A stretch of DNA of 36,968 nucleotides from Thermoflexus sp. (GTDB lineage: Bacteria > Chloroflexota > Anaerolineae > Thermoflexales > Thermoflexaceae), in contig JANXBD010000009.1 of NCBI GenBank assembly GCA_025057635.1, positions 1-36,968 on the forward strand, given 5' to 3'. The notes under the pieces were generated by a model. That model was not told the origin of the DNA and made no database searches. It worked only from the letters and a program-made list of their open reading frames with translations. This document shows, piece by piece, positions 25,792 through 33,755 of the stretch; the stretch's first letter is position 1, and each line of letters starts with the position of its first letter. Position numbers and translations under genes: made by a program.

Positions 25792-26889
25792 ATGGCTATG
25801 GAGAATCTGGAAAGCTACCTTCGCGCTACATTGGTTCGATTGATCGAAATCCCCTCGCCGAACGGTGAAGAGGGATCCCTAATTGCGTTCTTAGAGGATT
25901 GGCTTCGAGTCCGGGGCTTCCCAGTTGCTCGTTTCCCGGTTCCCGGCTACCCATGGCCCAATCTGCTCATCCACCCTCAGCCGCGTCCCCAGCTCCTGAT
26001 CACCGTGCATGTGGATACGGTGCCGCCGCTGGCTCATCCTCGACCCTATGTGGCTATCGAGCGAGAGGGCCGGATATATGGGCTAGGCAGTGTGGATGTA
26101 AAGGGCGGTCTGGCCGCCATGATGGTCGCCTTGGATATCGTCGGCGCAGATCGCCTCATGCGCTCCCCGATCAGCATCGCTCTTACCGTTGATGAGGAGC
26201 AGATGGGGCGTGGAGCAGAAGCGCTGGCCCGGGCCTGCTGGCCAGAGGCGGTGATAGCCATTGAGCCCACCGACTTCACTATCAGTGTTGCGGAGGCGGG
26301 GACTGTGGAGCTCGCGCTAGAGATCCGTGGACGTTCGGCCCACGGCTCTGTGGTAGAGAGAGGTCGGAATGCCATCCAAGGGGCGATGGAGCTCCTACGT
26401 GAGCTGGAATCTCTTCCTTCCATTCAGGCCCATCACCCGCTGATCGGTCGCGGCGCCGTGACTCCGTTGTTCATCCGAGGCGGCGAGCGATCACTGGTGA
26501 TTCCTGATCATTGCGAGCTTCACTTAGACATTCGATGGCTACCAGGGATTTCCCAGGAGACCTTGATGGGGGAAATCGAGGCGACATTATCCCGCCATGA
26601 GGTGATCTGGCGGGTGATCGATCTCTCGGCACCCTTTGAGACTCCGGTCGAGGCCCCGATCGTGCAGCTCCTGGGTGCGGCGCTGACCGAGACGGGGCTT
26701 CCCATCCGCCTGAGCGGGATGCCTAGCTGGACGGATGCAGAGCCGTTTGTCCGATCCGGAGCCCAGGCGGTGGTCTTCGGGCCGGGCTCGCTGACCGTGG
26801 CGCACACGCCAGAGGAACACATTTCGATCTCCGAGCTTCTCCGTATCACCCAAGTGCTTGTCACGCTGATCCAGAAGGCAGTTGCTTGA
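25792..26889 (+). CDS. M20-family metallo-deacylase/peptidase (ArgE/DapE/LysK-like)
   Basis: A 365-residue dinuclear zinc hydrolase. The metal and catalytic residues are in place: His73 and Asp75 in VHVDTVPP, bridging Asp102 in GSVDVKGGLAAMM, general-base Glu135/Glu136 in VDEEQMGRG, Glu158 in AIEPTDF, and the last His in HTPEEHIS. The dimerisation domain (about 170-280; ELALEIRGRSAHGS..RGRNAI) is present. Members deacylate acetylornithine, succinyl-diaminopimelate, or LysW-carried lysine/ornithine. Because argJ recycles acetyl groups, a plain acetylornithine deacetylase would be redundant, so the substrate is open. The start lacks a clear ribosome binding site; the ATG two codons later is an alternative. 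Confidence 0.9.
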   Translation: MAMENLESYLRATLVRLIEIPSPNGEEGSLIAFLEDWLRVRGFPVARFPVPGYPWPNLLIHPQPRPQLLITVHVDTVPPLAHPRPYVAIEREGRIYGLGSVDVKGGLAAMMVALDIVGADRLMRSPISIALTVDEEQMGRGAEALARACWPEAVIAIEPTDFTISVAEAGTVELALEIRGRSAHGSVVERGRNAIQGAMELLRELESLPSIQAHHPLIGRGAVTPLFIRGGERSLVIPDHCELHLDIRWLPGISQETLMGEIEATLSRHEVIWRVIDLSAPFETPVEAPIVQLLGAALTETGLPIRLSGMPSWTDAEPFVRSGAQAVVFGPGSLTVAHTPEEHISISELLRITQVLVTLIQKAVA

Positions 26890-26910
26890 AAGATAGGACA
26901 CTGCTATAAT
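26882..26910 (+). promoter_or_regulatory. Promoter of tRNA-Val
   Basis: A perfect TATAAT (26905-26910) lies 12 bases before the mature tRNA. TTGCTT (26882-26887) is 17 bases upstream and matches only the first half of the -35 consensus. The promoter overlaps the stop codon of the upstream M20 gene. Confidence 0.65.
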
Positions 26911-26921
26911 TTTGTAGCGAA

Positions 26922-27031
<110 letters not shown>

Positions 27032-27059
27032 CGCACTATGCGATGATTCCTTCTCAGCT

Positions 27060-27305
27060 TCAGCGATAAGCATCATTTCTCTTTCTTATATCCTCTATTT
27101 GCAATATTTTATCTTCCCATTTGAGATAAATACGGTATTCCCCGGCGCGATATGATAATACTTCGCCCCGGTCATGGCGGATTTTCGTCAACAGCGGACG
27201 CTGAGCCGCTGCCAGCTGACGAATCCGCCGCATAACCTGTTCTCGATGTTTGGGATGCAGCTCATCCAAAGCTCGTTGTGCGCGTTCCGTGATTCGGAGA
27301 ACCAT
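27060..27305 (-). CDS. RelE/ParE-superfamily toxin-like protein (orphan)
   Basis: An 81-residue protein with the RelE/ParE fold pattern: helices LRITERAQRALDELHPKHREQVMRRIRQL, then the beta sheet IRHDRGEVLSYRAGEYRIYLKWEDKILQIEDIRKRNDAYR. The YRAGEYRIYLKW strand and the C-terminal Arg-rich end with a Tyr are as in mRNA interferases of type II toxin-antitoxin systems. The ATG at 27303-27305 follows GGTGAG; the frame extends upstream to 27389 with non-family sequence. No antitoxin gene is found on either side. It faces the tRNA terminator. It may be a solitary or decayed toxin, or a HigB-like protein whose antitoxin is elsewhere. Confidence 0.8.
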   Translation of the reverse strand: MVLRITERAQRALDELHPKHREQVMRRIRQLAAAQRPLLTKIRHDRGEVLSYRAGEYRIYLKWEDKILQIEDIRKRNDAYR

Positions 27306-27538
27306 AACGATCTCACCATCCCGTCTGAATGATGAAGAATCTCCCCTGCTCCCCAACGAAGCCTTCTGTCTCATAATTTTATACCTCAAGTGCAGGACTG
27401 GCGAATTTGATGATCATCGTGTTTCTCCATGTTAGATCCGTCAAATAAAATGGCCTCTGGGGCGGAGGACTCACCTTGCCTTTATTTTTCAGGTAGGCGA
27501 AGAACAGATTGTCCTCCCGATCGAAATGGAGAGCATAC

Positions 27539-28336
27539 ATGTGGAGGCTGGCGCTTTCCGATCGTTCGTTTCCCGGGTCTTTCCCGGAGACGATTTTCGA
27601 GCAAGCGCGGCGCATGGAGATCGTTCGCCTCGTTATGCGCGATGAAGTCCTGCGCCCCCCGCGGAGATGGAATCTAGGATGGCGGAGAGGCAGGGAGCTC
27701 GACAGCTGGCGCGAGGTGTCGCAATGGGCAGAGGCGCTAGATTACAGCCGTTCGCGTTTGTGGGGTCTGCGTCTTGAGCGTCTGAGGGCGGGGGTTCGTC
27801 TTATCGCCTGGGGGATTGCTCCGCGCCTCCCCCGACAGGAGAATGTTTCTCGAATCCAGCGGTATGCATCGACTGCCGCAACGGCGGCGGCCTTCTTGGG
27901 GGCTCATGGATTGCTTCTGGAAGGAACAGATCATTGGGAACCTGGAGAAGCGATCCCATTTATTCAGCATCTTCTCCCCGTTCTAGGGAGTCTGCGCTTG
28001 ATTCTGTGGCTACGGCTTTCAGAGGTCAGCCCCCTCCTCCTCGACGTTCCTCGCCTGTTCCCGACAACGATCCGGCCATGGATTGCTCTGGATTTAGAGG
28101 TAGGGATTCCGGAAGCCTTCCCAGCTCTATGGGATCGGATTAAATCCTCAGTTTCTATGATGATGTTTCGTTGTGAGCCAGGGCATCTGGAGTGGTGGGA
28201 TCGAGAGGGTCGCGTGATCCTAGAGCGAACTGAGTTTTCAGGAGAGTTGGTGGTGACCGTCCCAGAGATTCCGGGAAAATCTTGGGAGTCTTGGAGACAC
28301 TTGGTGAGGGGGCACAGACTATCATCCGAGTTTTGA
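27539..28336 (+). CDS. Uncharacterised protein, possibly a divergent sugar-isomerase-like TIM barrel
   Basis: A 265-residue frame with ATG at 27539 and GGAGA six bases upstream. The N-terminus LALSDRSFPGSFPETIFEQA resembles the first strand and helix of AP-endonuclease-2/xylose-isomerase-like TIM barrels (LALST.SFP..SLEEAL..A), and later segments alternate helix and strand (AATAAAFLGAHGLLLEG, LRLILWLRLSEV, RPWIALDLEVGIPEAF). The acidic and His metal ligands of that family are not clearly visible, so it could be inactive, or the likeness may be chance. It stands alone between oppositely oriented genes. Codon pattern and length support a real gene; the function is unknown. Confidence 0.7.
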   Translation: MWRLALSDRSFPGSFPETIFEQARRMEIVRLVMRDEVLRPPRRWNLGWRRGRELDSWREVSQWAEALDYSRSRLWGLRLERLRAGVRLIAWGIAPRLPRQENVSRIQRYASTAATAAAFLGAHGLLLEGTDHWEPGEAIPFIQHLLPVLGSLRLILWLRLSEVSPLLLDVPRLFPTTIRPWIALDLEVGIPEAFPALWDRIKSSVSMMMFRCEPGHLEWWDREGRVILERTEFSGELVVTVPEIPGKSWESWRHLVRGHRLSSEF

Positions 28337-28453
28337 TGCCCCTTCTCACCATGCCCCGAATTCAGGACGGGAAGGCTGGGGAGTGGGCTGGATGGTTTCA
28401 TTCCTTGCTTTATGCTCTGTGATCCTTAGATCTATGATCGTGGATCCGGCCTT

Positions 28454-30826
28454 TTAGACCACCCGAGTTCCTGTGCGGCGGCTAACGACCTCTAGCGCTC
28501 GAAAGGCGAGATCACGAGTGAGGGGATCGACCTGAGGATCGAAAGCGAGGCTTCGCAAGGGTGCCAGGGCCTCCTGATCCCCTATGCGTGCCAACGTCAG
28601 GATCGCAGCTCGACGCACTCCTTTGTTGCCGCGTTCCAAGGCTCGATAGAGGCTGTGGATCGCGGAGGACCGCGCTCCAATAGCCTCGCCTTCCTGCACA
28701 GCCCACTCGATCAGCCACCCTTGCTGTTCCACGACAACTGGGCGGAGATCGAGGACGGGCGGCTGGCGGTTCTTCTCCCAGAGCGTCAGGGCGTCCAGAG
28801 CAGCCGACCGTACCAGCCATTCCCGATCCTCCCGGGCGATGGCCTCCAAGCGTGCTTTCACCCAGTCTTCAGGGATCATGGCCAATCCAAACACCGCGGC
28901 CCGGCGAGTCCGCCAATCCGCCTCTTCTGTGGCTTCTTGAAGCAACTGAGGACCATCATGATACATCCGCAAGGCCTCCGCCGCTGCACGGCGGAACGGC
29001 TCTTCATCCTCCAGCAGAAGAAGGACCAGGCGTTTCATAGCGGTCTCGGTGCCATGCTCTCCGAGAGCAGCGATGACAGCGCGGCGAATCTCCGGATCAG
29101 GATCGGTCAGAGCCTGCTCCAGAAAAGGTAGATCGCCTTCCTGACCCAGCCATCCCAGACCCCGGATAGCCGCCATGCGAATTTCTCGGTCCGGATGACG
29201 CAGGGCTTTGTGAAAAAGAACGGCCACACCGGGATCCCGCGTGACTACCAGAGCCTCTGCAAGGCGCAACCGGAGGGTCATTGGCAATCCGGGTCTGAGG
29301 AACGCTCGGCCTATGGCGGCCATGCCTTGGGGACGCCACGGAGCCTGAGGGGAAGCCGTAGCGATCCATCGCGCGACGCGCAACAATCGGGTGTGGAAGA
29401 CATCATCCGGCTCATTGAGAGCTCGATCCATAATCCCAGCCATAGGGCCAAAGGCTGCGTGGAAAGTTGAGACCTCCGCCCATCGATGATCATCCAGATG
29501 AGACATCAGAACGGTATTATCGCCGAACTGAGCCAGAGTCCAGGCCGCCAAGTACGCTCGAAGCAAGGGATGGCGGAAATATCCTCGCCGCTCGTCGATA
29601 GGCACCACCGGCCCTCCGGCGGTCGTCAATGTCTCAATCGCTCGGTCCAAATGCCGACGCCCCGCCGGCAGTGCCAGCTCGGGGATCACACGAGTCATCA
29701 CACGTTCCAAATCCTCCAAGGTAATTATGAAACGCTCTTCATTCAGCAACTGAAGGGCCAATTGACCTAGGATCAGGCGGGCCGTAGGCAAAGTCAGCAC
29801 GGTTTTACCGACGATCCCTTGAAGCATTCGGTCTAGGATCGCATCATAGAGGTCTGGCCCTAACGGGCGATCCCATCTTAGCGCCACGGCAGCAGCCACA
29901 TCTGCAGGACGCAACCGGACTGGCCGTGGGATCTGCCATGCCTTCAATTGTGTCTTTAGATCGGAGACAGAGGCTCCGCTGAGTTCAGCCCATCGTTCCG
30001 CCAATCGGTTGACCATCTTTTCAGACCAGGGCGCAAGGGCGAGGGGAAGGAGCCCTAACTCGTCCACCAACCGGGCAGCACTTTCGTCTCCAGCGAGCAC
30101 CAACTGGATATTCGGATAGCTCTCCAGGATTTTTCGCAACCAGCGCATGATCTCTGGTCGACGCGGGGCTGGGATCTCTTCCCATTCGTCCAGAAGCAAA
30201 AAAGCATTGCCATCGCGTAACGCAGCCCGGATCATCGGATCTAAGCGGGGCCGCAAGACGAGGGGGACCACCCTGCTCACCGCTTCTACCAGAGTGGTTT
30301 CTGGGGAGGCCAGAGGATCGGGATCGAGTAGAGGGAGGTGGATATAAAAAGGCAAAAGCGAGGTTCGATCCTTCAGCTTCAGGCGTCCAGCGAGGATCTC
30401 TTGGATCAACCAGCAAAGGGCACCGGTCCGTCCACTTCCAGGCGGCCCATATAGCAACAGCCGCGAGGCCACTTCAACCGCTTGGCCCAGTGTCAGTTCG
30501 GATTCTGAGGGAAAGTCCTGGATCTGGGTGCTCGGGTAGGGTAAGGGAAAGCGAAGAAGCGGCTCCAGCAAACGCTGGGCAAGGCGAGGATCTAGCGCTG
30601 ACCAAGCAATCCAGCTCGGAAGCTGATTTAGCAACCATTGTCGATACTGGGCCTCTGTCGATTGACGTAAGCGCTGGTAGGCCTGATCCAGGCGTCTCCG
30701 CACCTCCTCATAGAGTCGTCTCAATGGACGCCGGTTCCTGTAGAGTAGCCCCACGCTCAACAGAGCAAGGATGGCTCCGATGAGGGCAGAGATCGGATCG
30801 AATCGCCAAGATCCTAAGAAATTCAC
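28454..30826 (-). CDS. Membrane-anchored NACHT/STAND-like ATPase with C-terminal HEAT-like repeats
   Basis: A 790-residue protein. A single N-terminal membrane helix (about 11-29) is followed by a charged helical segment (30-65). The P-loop NTPase core starts near 120: Walker A is GPPGSGRT (127-134), with Arg133 where Lys is expected, and Walker B is FLLLDEWEE (209-217). Helical and winged-helix parts with RHPLLRAYLAAWTL resemble the F.H...EY.AA motif of NACHT proteins. From about 540 to the end are HEAT-like repeats (HPDREIRMAAIRGLGWLG, DPDPEIRRAVIAALGEHG, DREWLVRSAALDAL). STAND ATPases act as ligand-triggered switches in signalling or defence. The GTG at 30824-30826 is chosen for GGAGG five bases upstream. 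It lies 125 bases downstream of an OmpR-type regulator. Confidence 0.88.
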   Translation of the reverse strand: MNFLGSWRFDPISALIGAILALLSVGLLYRNRRPLRRLYEEVRRRLDQAYQRLRQSTEAQYRQWLLNQLPSWIAWSALDPRLAQRLLEPLLRFPLPYPSTQIQDFPSESELTLGQAVEVASRLLLYGPPGSGRTGALCWLIQEILAGRLKLKDRTSLLPFYIHLPLLDPDPLASPETTLVEAVSRVVPLVLRPRLDPMIRAALRDGNAFLLLDEWEEIPAPRRPEIMRWLRKILESYPNIQLVLAGDESAARLVDELGLLPLALAPWSEKMVNRLAERWAELSGASVSDLKTQLKAWQIPRPVRLRPADVAAAVALRWDRPLGPDLYDAILDRMLQGIVGKTVLTLPTARLILGQLALQLLNEERFIITLEDLERVMTRVIPELALPAGRRHLDRAIETLTTAGGPVVPIDERRGYFRHPLLRAYLAAWTLAQFGDNTVLMSHLDDHRWAEVSTFHAAFGPMAGIMDRALNEPDDVFHTRLLRVARWIATASPQAPWRPQGMAAIGRAFLRPGLPMTLRLRLAEALVVTRDPGVAVLFHKALRHPDREIRMAAIRGLGWLGQEGDLPFLEQALTDPDPEIRRAVIAALGEHGTETAMKRLVLLLLEDEEPFRRAAAEALRMYHDGPQLLQEATEEADWRTRRAAVFGLAMIPEDWVKARLEAIAREDREWLVRSAALDALTLWEKNRQPPVLDLRPVVVEQQGWLIEWAVQEGEAIGARSSAIHSLYRALERGNKGVRRAAILTLARIGDQEALAPLRSLAFDPQVDPLTRDLAFRALEVVSRRTGTRVV

Positions 30827-30951
30827 GGGCTCCTCCACGACCTCTCACAAGTTTTGGAGCCAAGTGGAGGAAACCAAGTCTAGCGCCTCTCTTCCCACTT
30901 CCCAAAAGCGCTCCGGCTGAGATTCAATGCCTGAAGCAGCTTGTGATGCCT

Positions 30952-31656
30952 TCACCTCAGCATCTCGATCTCGCTTGGACTGACCAGCCGGTAGCCGATC
31001 CTGCGTTCGGTTTGGATGAAAATCGGATGATTTGGATCGGGCTCGATCTTCTGACGGAGATGCCAGATATATAGCTTCAAATAAGCCCGATTTCGGGCAT
31101 GTCCCTCCCCCCACACCGCTTTTAGCAGGAAATCATGAGTCAGCGGACGGCCGGCGAAGCGGACGAGGGTAGAAAGAAGCTTGAACTCCGTCGGGGTTAG
31201 ATTGATAGGACGCCCGTCCAACCGAATCTCCTGCGTGATCAGGTTCACATATAGGCGTCCGTTATCGTAGATCCCGCGAGCGGCTAAGGATTCGTATCGC
31301 CTCAGGACAGCCTGAATCCGGGCGAGGAGCTGGCGGGGTCCGAAGGGCTTCGTGAGATAATCATCCGCACCATTCTCCAAGCCCCGCACGATATCGGATT
31401 CAGCTCCCAGTGCGCTGACGATGATCACGGGGATTTCGCTGGTCGAGCGGATTGCTTGGAGAACCTCCCATCCGTCTATCCCAGGGAGCATTAAATCGAG
31501 AAGAATCAGGTTGGGGTTCTGAGAACGTAGGAGCTCTAATCCTTCCTGGCCAGTATGGGCAATCAAAACCTGATAGCCACCTTGCCCTAATTGCCAAGCC
31601 AGGAAGCGGGCTAGTTCTGCATCATCCTCGATAATCAGGATCTTCTTGGCGTTCAA
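30952..31656 (-). CDS. OmpR/PhoB-family winged-helix response regulator
   Basis: A 234-residue two-domain regulator. The receiver has KKILIIEDDAE, phospho-acceptor Asp54 in LILLDLMLPGIDGWEVL, the switch Ser in VIIVSALGAESD and Lys in YLTKPFGPRQLL. The DNA-binding winged helix has RLDGRPINLTPTEFKLLSTL, a recognition helix YLKLYIWHLRQKIEPDPNH and the wing ERRIGYRLV. The frame is open to 31791 but the receiver begins only at the TTG (31654-31656), preceded by a G-rich site; a GTG five codons upstream is also possible. No histidine kinase lies beside it. It precedes the NACHT-like gene on the same strand and may control or be co-transcribed with it. Confidence 0.92.
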   Translation of the reverse strand: MNAKKILIIEDDAELARFLAWQLGQGGYQVLIAHTGQEGLELLRSQNPNLILLDLMLPGIDGWEVLQAIRSTSEIPVIIVSALGAESDIVRGLENGADDYLTKPFGPRQLLARIQAVLRRYESLAARGIYDNGRLYVNLITQEIRLDGRPINLTPTEFKLLSTLVRFAGRPLTHDFLLKAVWGEGHARNRAYLKLYIWHLRQKIEPDPNHPIFIQTERRIGYRLVSPSEIEMLR

Positions 31657-31984
31657 TTTTGCTTCCCCCACTAAGTTTGCTAGTGTGCTGATCTCGAATG
31701 ACTTTCCGCCTGTCGTGGAATTCCAAACTATAAGGGAGCGAAACCCGCCTAAAGAGGGCGACATCCTCCCTACCTGCTGTACTCGTCCCAATCCAGATAA
31801 ACTATCCAGTCATACGCAGCCTAGCGTTCCTGAGCTGGTTATATATTATATATCTTTACCATAAGACCTAAGAGAAGGAAAAATCAGGCGAAGAGGCCTG
31901 GCGGGCGCGTTGGAGCGCCGATTTTCACTCAGGAATGTGCTTCCCAAATACGTATTTCGAAACGTGTGGAAGCTCCGAGAAGAT
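31657..31984. other. Divergent intergenic region with an AT tract and a 12-base palindrome
   Basis: No gene is seen here. An A+T tract, TTATATATTATATAT (31839-31853), probably holds the -10 of the leftward regulator gene, though no good -35 accompanies it. A perfect palindrome AAATACGTATTT lies at 31946-31957, 28 bases upstream of the slyD promoter -35, and could be a regulator site. A short hairpin GGCGC..GCGCC followed by GATTTT occurs near 31905. Confidence 0.45.
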
Positions 31985-32013
31985 TTGCCTTTCTAGCGAG
32001 ATTCGATTATGAT
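31985..32013 (+). promoter_or_regulatory. Predicted promoter of slyD
   Basis: TTGCCT (31985-31990, four matches) and TATGAT (32008-32013, five matches) have the ideal 17-base spacer. Transcription would start near 32020 and give a leader of about 97 bases. Confidence 0.6.
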
Positions 32014-32026
32014 AAGCACAATGGCG

Positions 32027-32093
32027 CTGCCGGTTTTGCGGCAGGGGCTTTTTGGAACAGGGCGCTCTCCGTAAGCCGGGAGAGCGCCCTGTT
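32027..32093 (+). promoter_or_regulatory. Two tandem hairpins in the slyD leader
   Basis: Hairpin 1 is CTGCCG / CGGCAG around GTTTTG (32027-32044), followed by GGGGCTTTTT, which looks like a weak terminator. Hairpin 2 has perfect 15-base arms, AACAGGGCGCTCTCC (32056-32070) and its complement (32079-32093), around eight bases. It ends just before the ribosome binding site GGAGG. They may attenuate or stabilise the slyD message. Hairpin 2 has no U-tract on either strand. Confidence 0.6.
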
Positions 32094-32116
32094 AACTTTC
32101 ATGGAGGTTTGAACCC

Positions 32117-32599
32117 ATGCTACAGGAACGTCTGACCGTTCGGGACAATATGGTAGTAACCTTGGCCTATACGCTCCGCCTGAAGGATGGCCGGGTCGTG
32201 GAGTCCTCCGAAGAGAGCGAGCCCATCACCTTCATTCAGGGCGCCGGCGAGATCCTCCCCGCTCTCGAGGAAGCCCTCTATGGGATGGCGGTGGGGGAGG
32301 AGAAGGAGATCTGGCTGGCCCCCGAGGATGCCTATGGGCCGCGGCGGGCGGAGGCCTACCAGGTCATCCCCCGCAGCGAGTTTCCAGAGGATTTCCCTCT
32401 GACCCCGGGCGTTGGCCTGTATGTCTATACGGAGACCGGTGAAGCCTTCCCGGCCTATATCGCGCAGGTCGGCCCAGACACCGTGACCCTAGATTTCAAT
32501 CATCCGTTAGCCGGGGAGGATCTTCATTTCACGGTGAAAATTCTGGCCCTACGCCCTGCCACCTCGGAAGAGATAGAGCACGGCCATCCCCACGAATGA
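32117..32599 (+). CDS. slyD: SlyD-like FKBP-type peptidyl-prolyl cis-trans isomerase
   Basis: A 160-residue cytoplasmic prolyl isomerase and folding helper. The split FKBP domain is readable: VVTLAYTLRLKDGRVVESSEESEPITFIQGAGEILPALEEAL, then GMAVGEEKEIWLAPEDAYGPR. The inserted chaperone flap (about 73-125; EAYQVIPRSEFPEDFPLTPGVGLYV..) comes next and the fold closes with TLDFNHPLAGEDLHFTVKIL. Unlike E. coli SlyD it has only a short His-containing tail (EHGHPHE), so strong nickel binding is doubtful. GGAGG lies nine bases before the ATG. It is transcribed alone from the promoter at 31985 through a structured leader. Confidence 0.95.
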   Translation: MLQERLTVRDNMVVTLAYTLRLKDGRVVESSEESEPITFIQGAGEILPALEEALYGMAVGEEKEIWLAPEDAYGPRRAEAYQVIPRSEFPEDFPLTPGVGLYVYTETGEAFPAYIAQVGPDTVTLDFNHPLAGEDLHFTVKILALRPATSEEIEHGHPHE

Positions 32600-32803
32600 G
32601 ACAGGAATCTCCCTTTAGGAATGCGGGTTTATCCTCTCGAGGGAACAAGTCGTTTGCTACCTTCAGAAAATCCGTAATCCCCTACATGCTTGCGATGGTG
32701 CTGGTAATATTAAAATCCTTCTAGGAGGCCGTCTAAACTACCAGAGAGGGGCTCATCCCGTCTAAGCGGGAGGAGGCTTCCATCACTGGGTTCGGACTCT
32801 AGG

Positions 32804-33622
32804 ATGGTTTTTCGGTTGAGTGAGCTTCAGATCCGTCGGTATGCCCGGCATATTGTGTTGCCTGGGGTAGGCGGACGAGGACAGCGCCAGCTCCTCCAGA
32901 GCCGAGTTCTGATTATCGGCGCCGGTGGCTTGGGTTGTCCGATTGCCCTTTACCTCGCTGCTGCAGGCGTGGGCACTATTGGGATTATCGATGATGATAA
33001 GGTGGATCTCAGCAACCTGCAGCGGCAGGTTCTTTTTCGAACCGAAGACCTGGGTCGTCCTAAGGTAGAGGTCGCCCGGGAACGACTTCAGGCCCTCAAT
33101 CCGGATATTACTGTGATCCCTTACGCGGAACGGTTCACGGCAACCAATGCGCGCTGGCTGGTAGCGGAGTATGATCTGGTGCTGGACGGAAGTGATAACT
33201 TCCCTACCAAATACTTGGCCAGCGATGTCTGCGTCCGGGAGGGCAAGCCGCTGATCTGGGGGGCAGTTTTCCAGTATGAAGGACAGATCGGGATGTTGCC
33301 TCCAGGAGGGCGGCCATGCTATCGTTGTCTGCTACCCCATCCACCTTCGCCCGATCAAGTTCCGGATTGTCAGCAGGGCGGGGTTTTTGGAGCACTGCCC
33401 GGCATCATCGGCGCGATGCAGGCATTTGAAGCCTTAAAGTGGCTGCTGGGCTTGGGCAACTCCATGGCAGGTCGTCTGTTGGTCTTCGACGGACTTCGCG
33501 GGGACTGGTTAGCGGTTCAAGTAGAGCCGCGTCCAGATTGTCCGGTGTGCGGAGATCGTCCGACAATCCTCGAGCCAATAGATATAGATAATGAATCGTT
33601 CTGCAGGATTTCTTCAGATTAG
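32804..33622 (+). CDS. moeB: MoeB/ThiF-type ubiquitin-like-protein activating enzyme
   Basis: An E1-like adenylyltransferase (272 residues) that activates the C-terminus of a small ubiquitin-like sulfur carrier (MoaD or ThiS). The opening RRYARHIVLPGVGGRGQRQLL is typical. The ATP site GAGGLG (39-44) is followed by IIDDDKVDLSNLQRQVLFRTEDLGRPKVEVA and LVLDGSDNFPTKY. Two zinc pairs are Cys172/Cys175 (CYRC) and Cys246/Cys249 (CPVC). Cys189 in VPDCQQGGVFGALPG matches the conserved catalytic-loop Cys. There is no rhodanese domain. The short region 32600-32803 before it holds a small hairpin (CCCG..CGGG, 32757-32770) and no gene. MoeB versus ThiF cannot be separated here, as no carrier gene is adjacent. 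Confidence 0.92.
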   Translation: MVFRLSELQIRRYARHIVLPGVGGRGQRQLLQSRVLIIGAGGLGCPIALYLAAAGVGTIGIIDDDKVDLSNLQRQVLFRTEDLGRPKVEVARERLQALNPDITVIPYAERFTATNARWLVAEYDLVLDGSDNFPTKYLASDVCVREGKPLIWGAVFQYEGQIGMLPPGGRPCYRCLLPHPPSPDQVPDCQQGGVFGALPGIIGAMQAFEALKWLLGLGNSMAGRLLVFDGLRGDWLAVQVEPRPDCPVCGDRPTILEPIDIDNESFCRISSD

Positions 33623-33755
33623 CAGCTTCCTTTAGGCCCAGACCCCGAGGGCGATCTGTCTCCTACGGGCCTGCTTTCCGCCCCAAAGCATCTGCCTCGC
33701 GCGGGATAGTGTCTGTCGCTCAGGTGCCAGTTGCGGCTTTGCGATCCATCGGGTC

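Noticed and set aside
27379-27615. A 78-codon minus-strand frame upstream of the RelE-like gene, considered as antitoxin
   Set aside because: Its start overlaps the plus-strand gene at 27539, it shows no DNA-binding or antitoxin motif, and its only possible site is weak.
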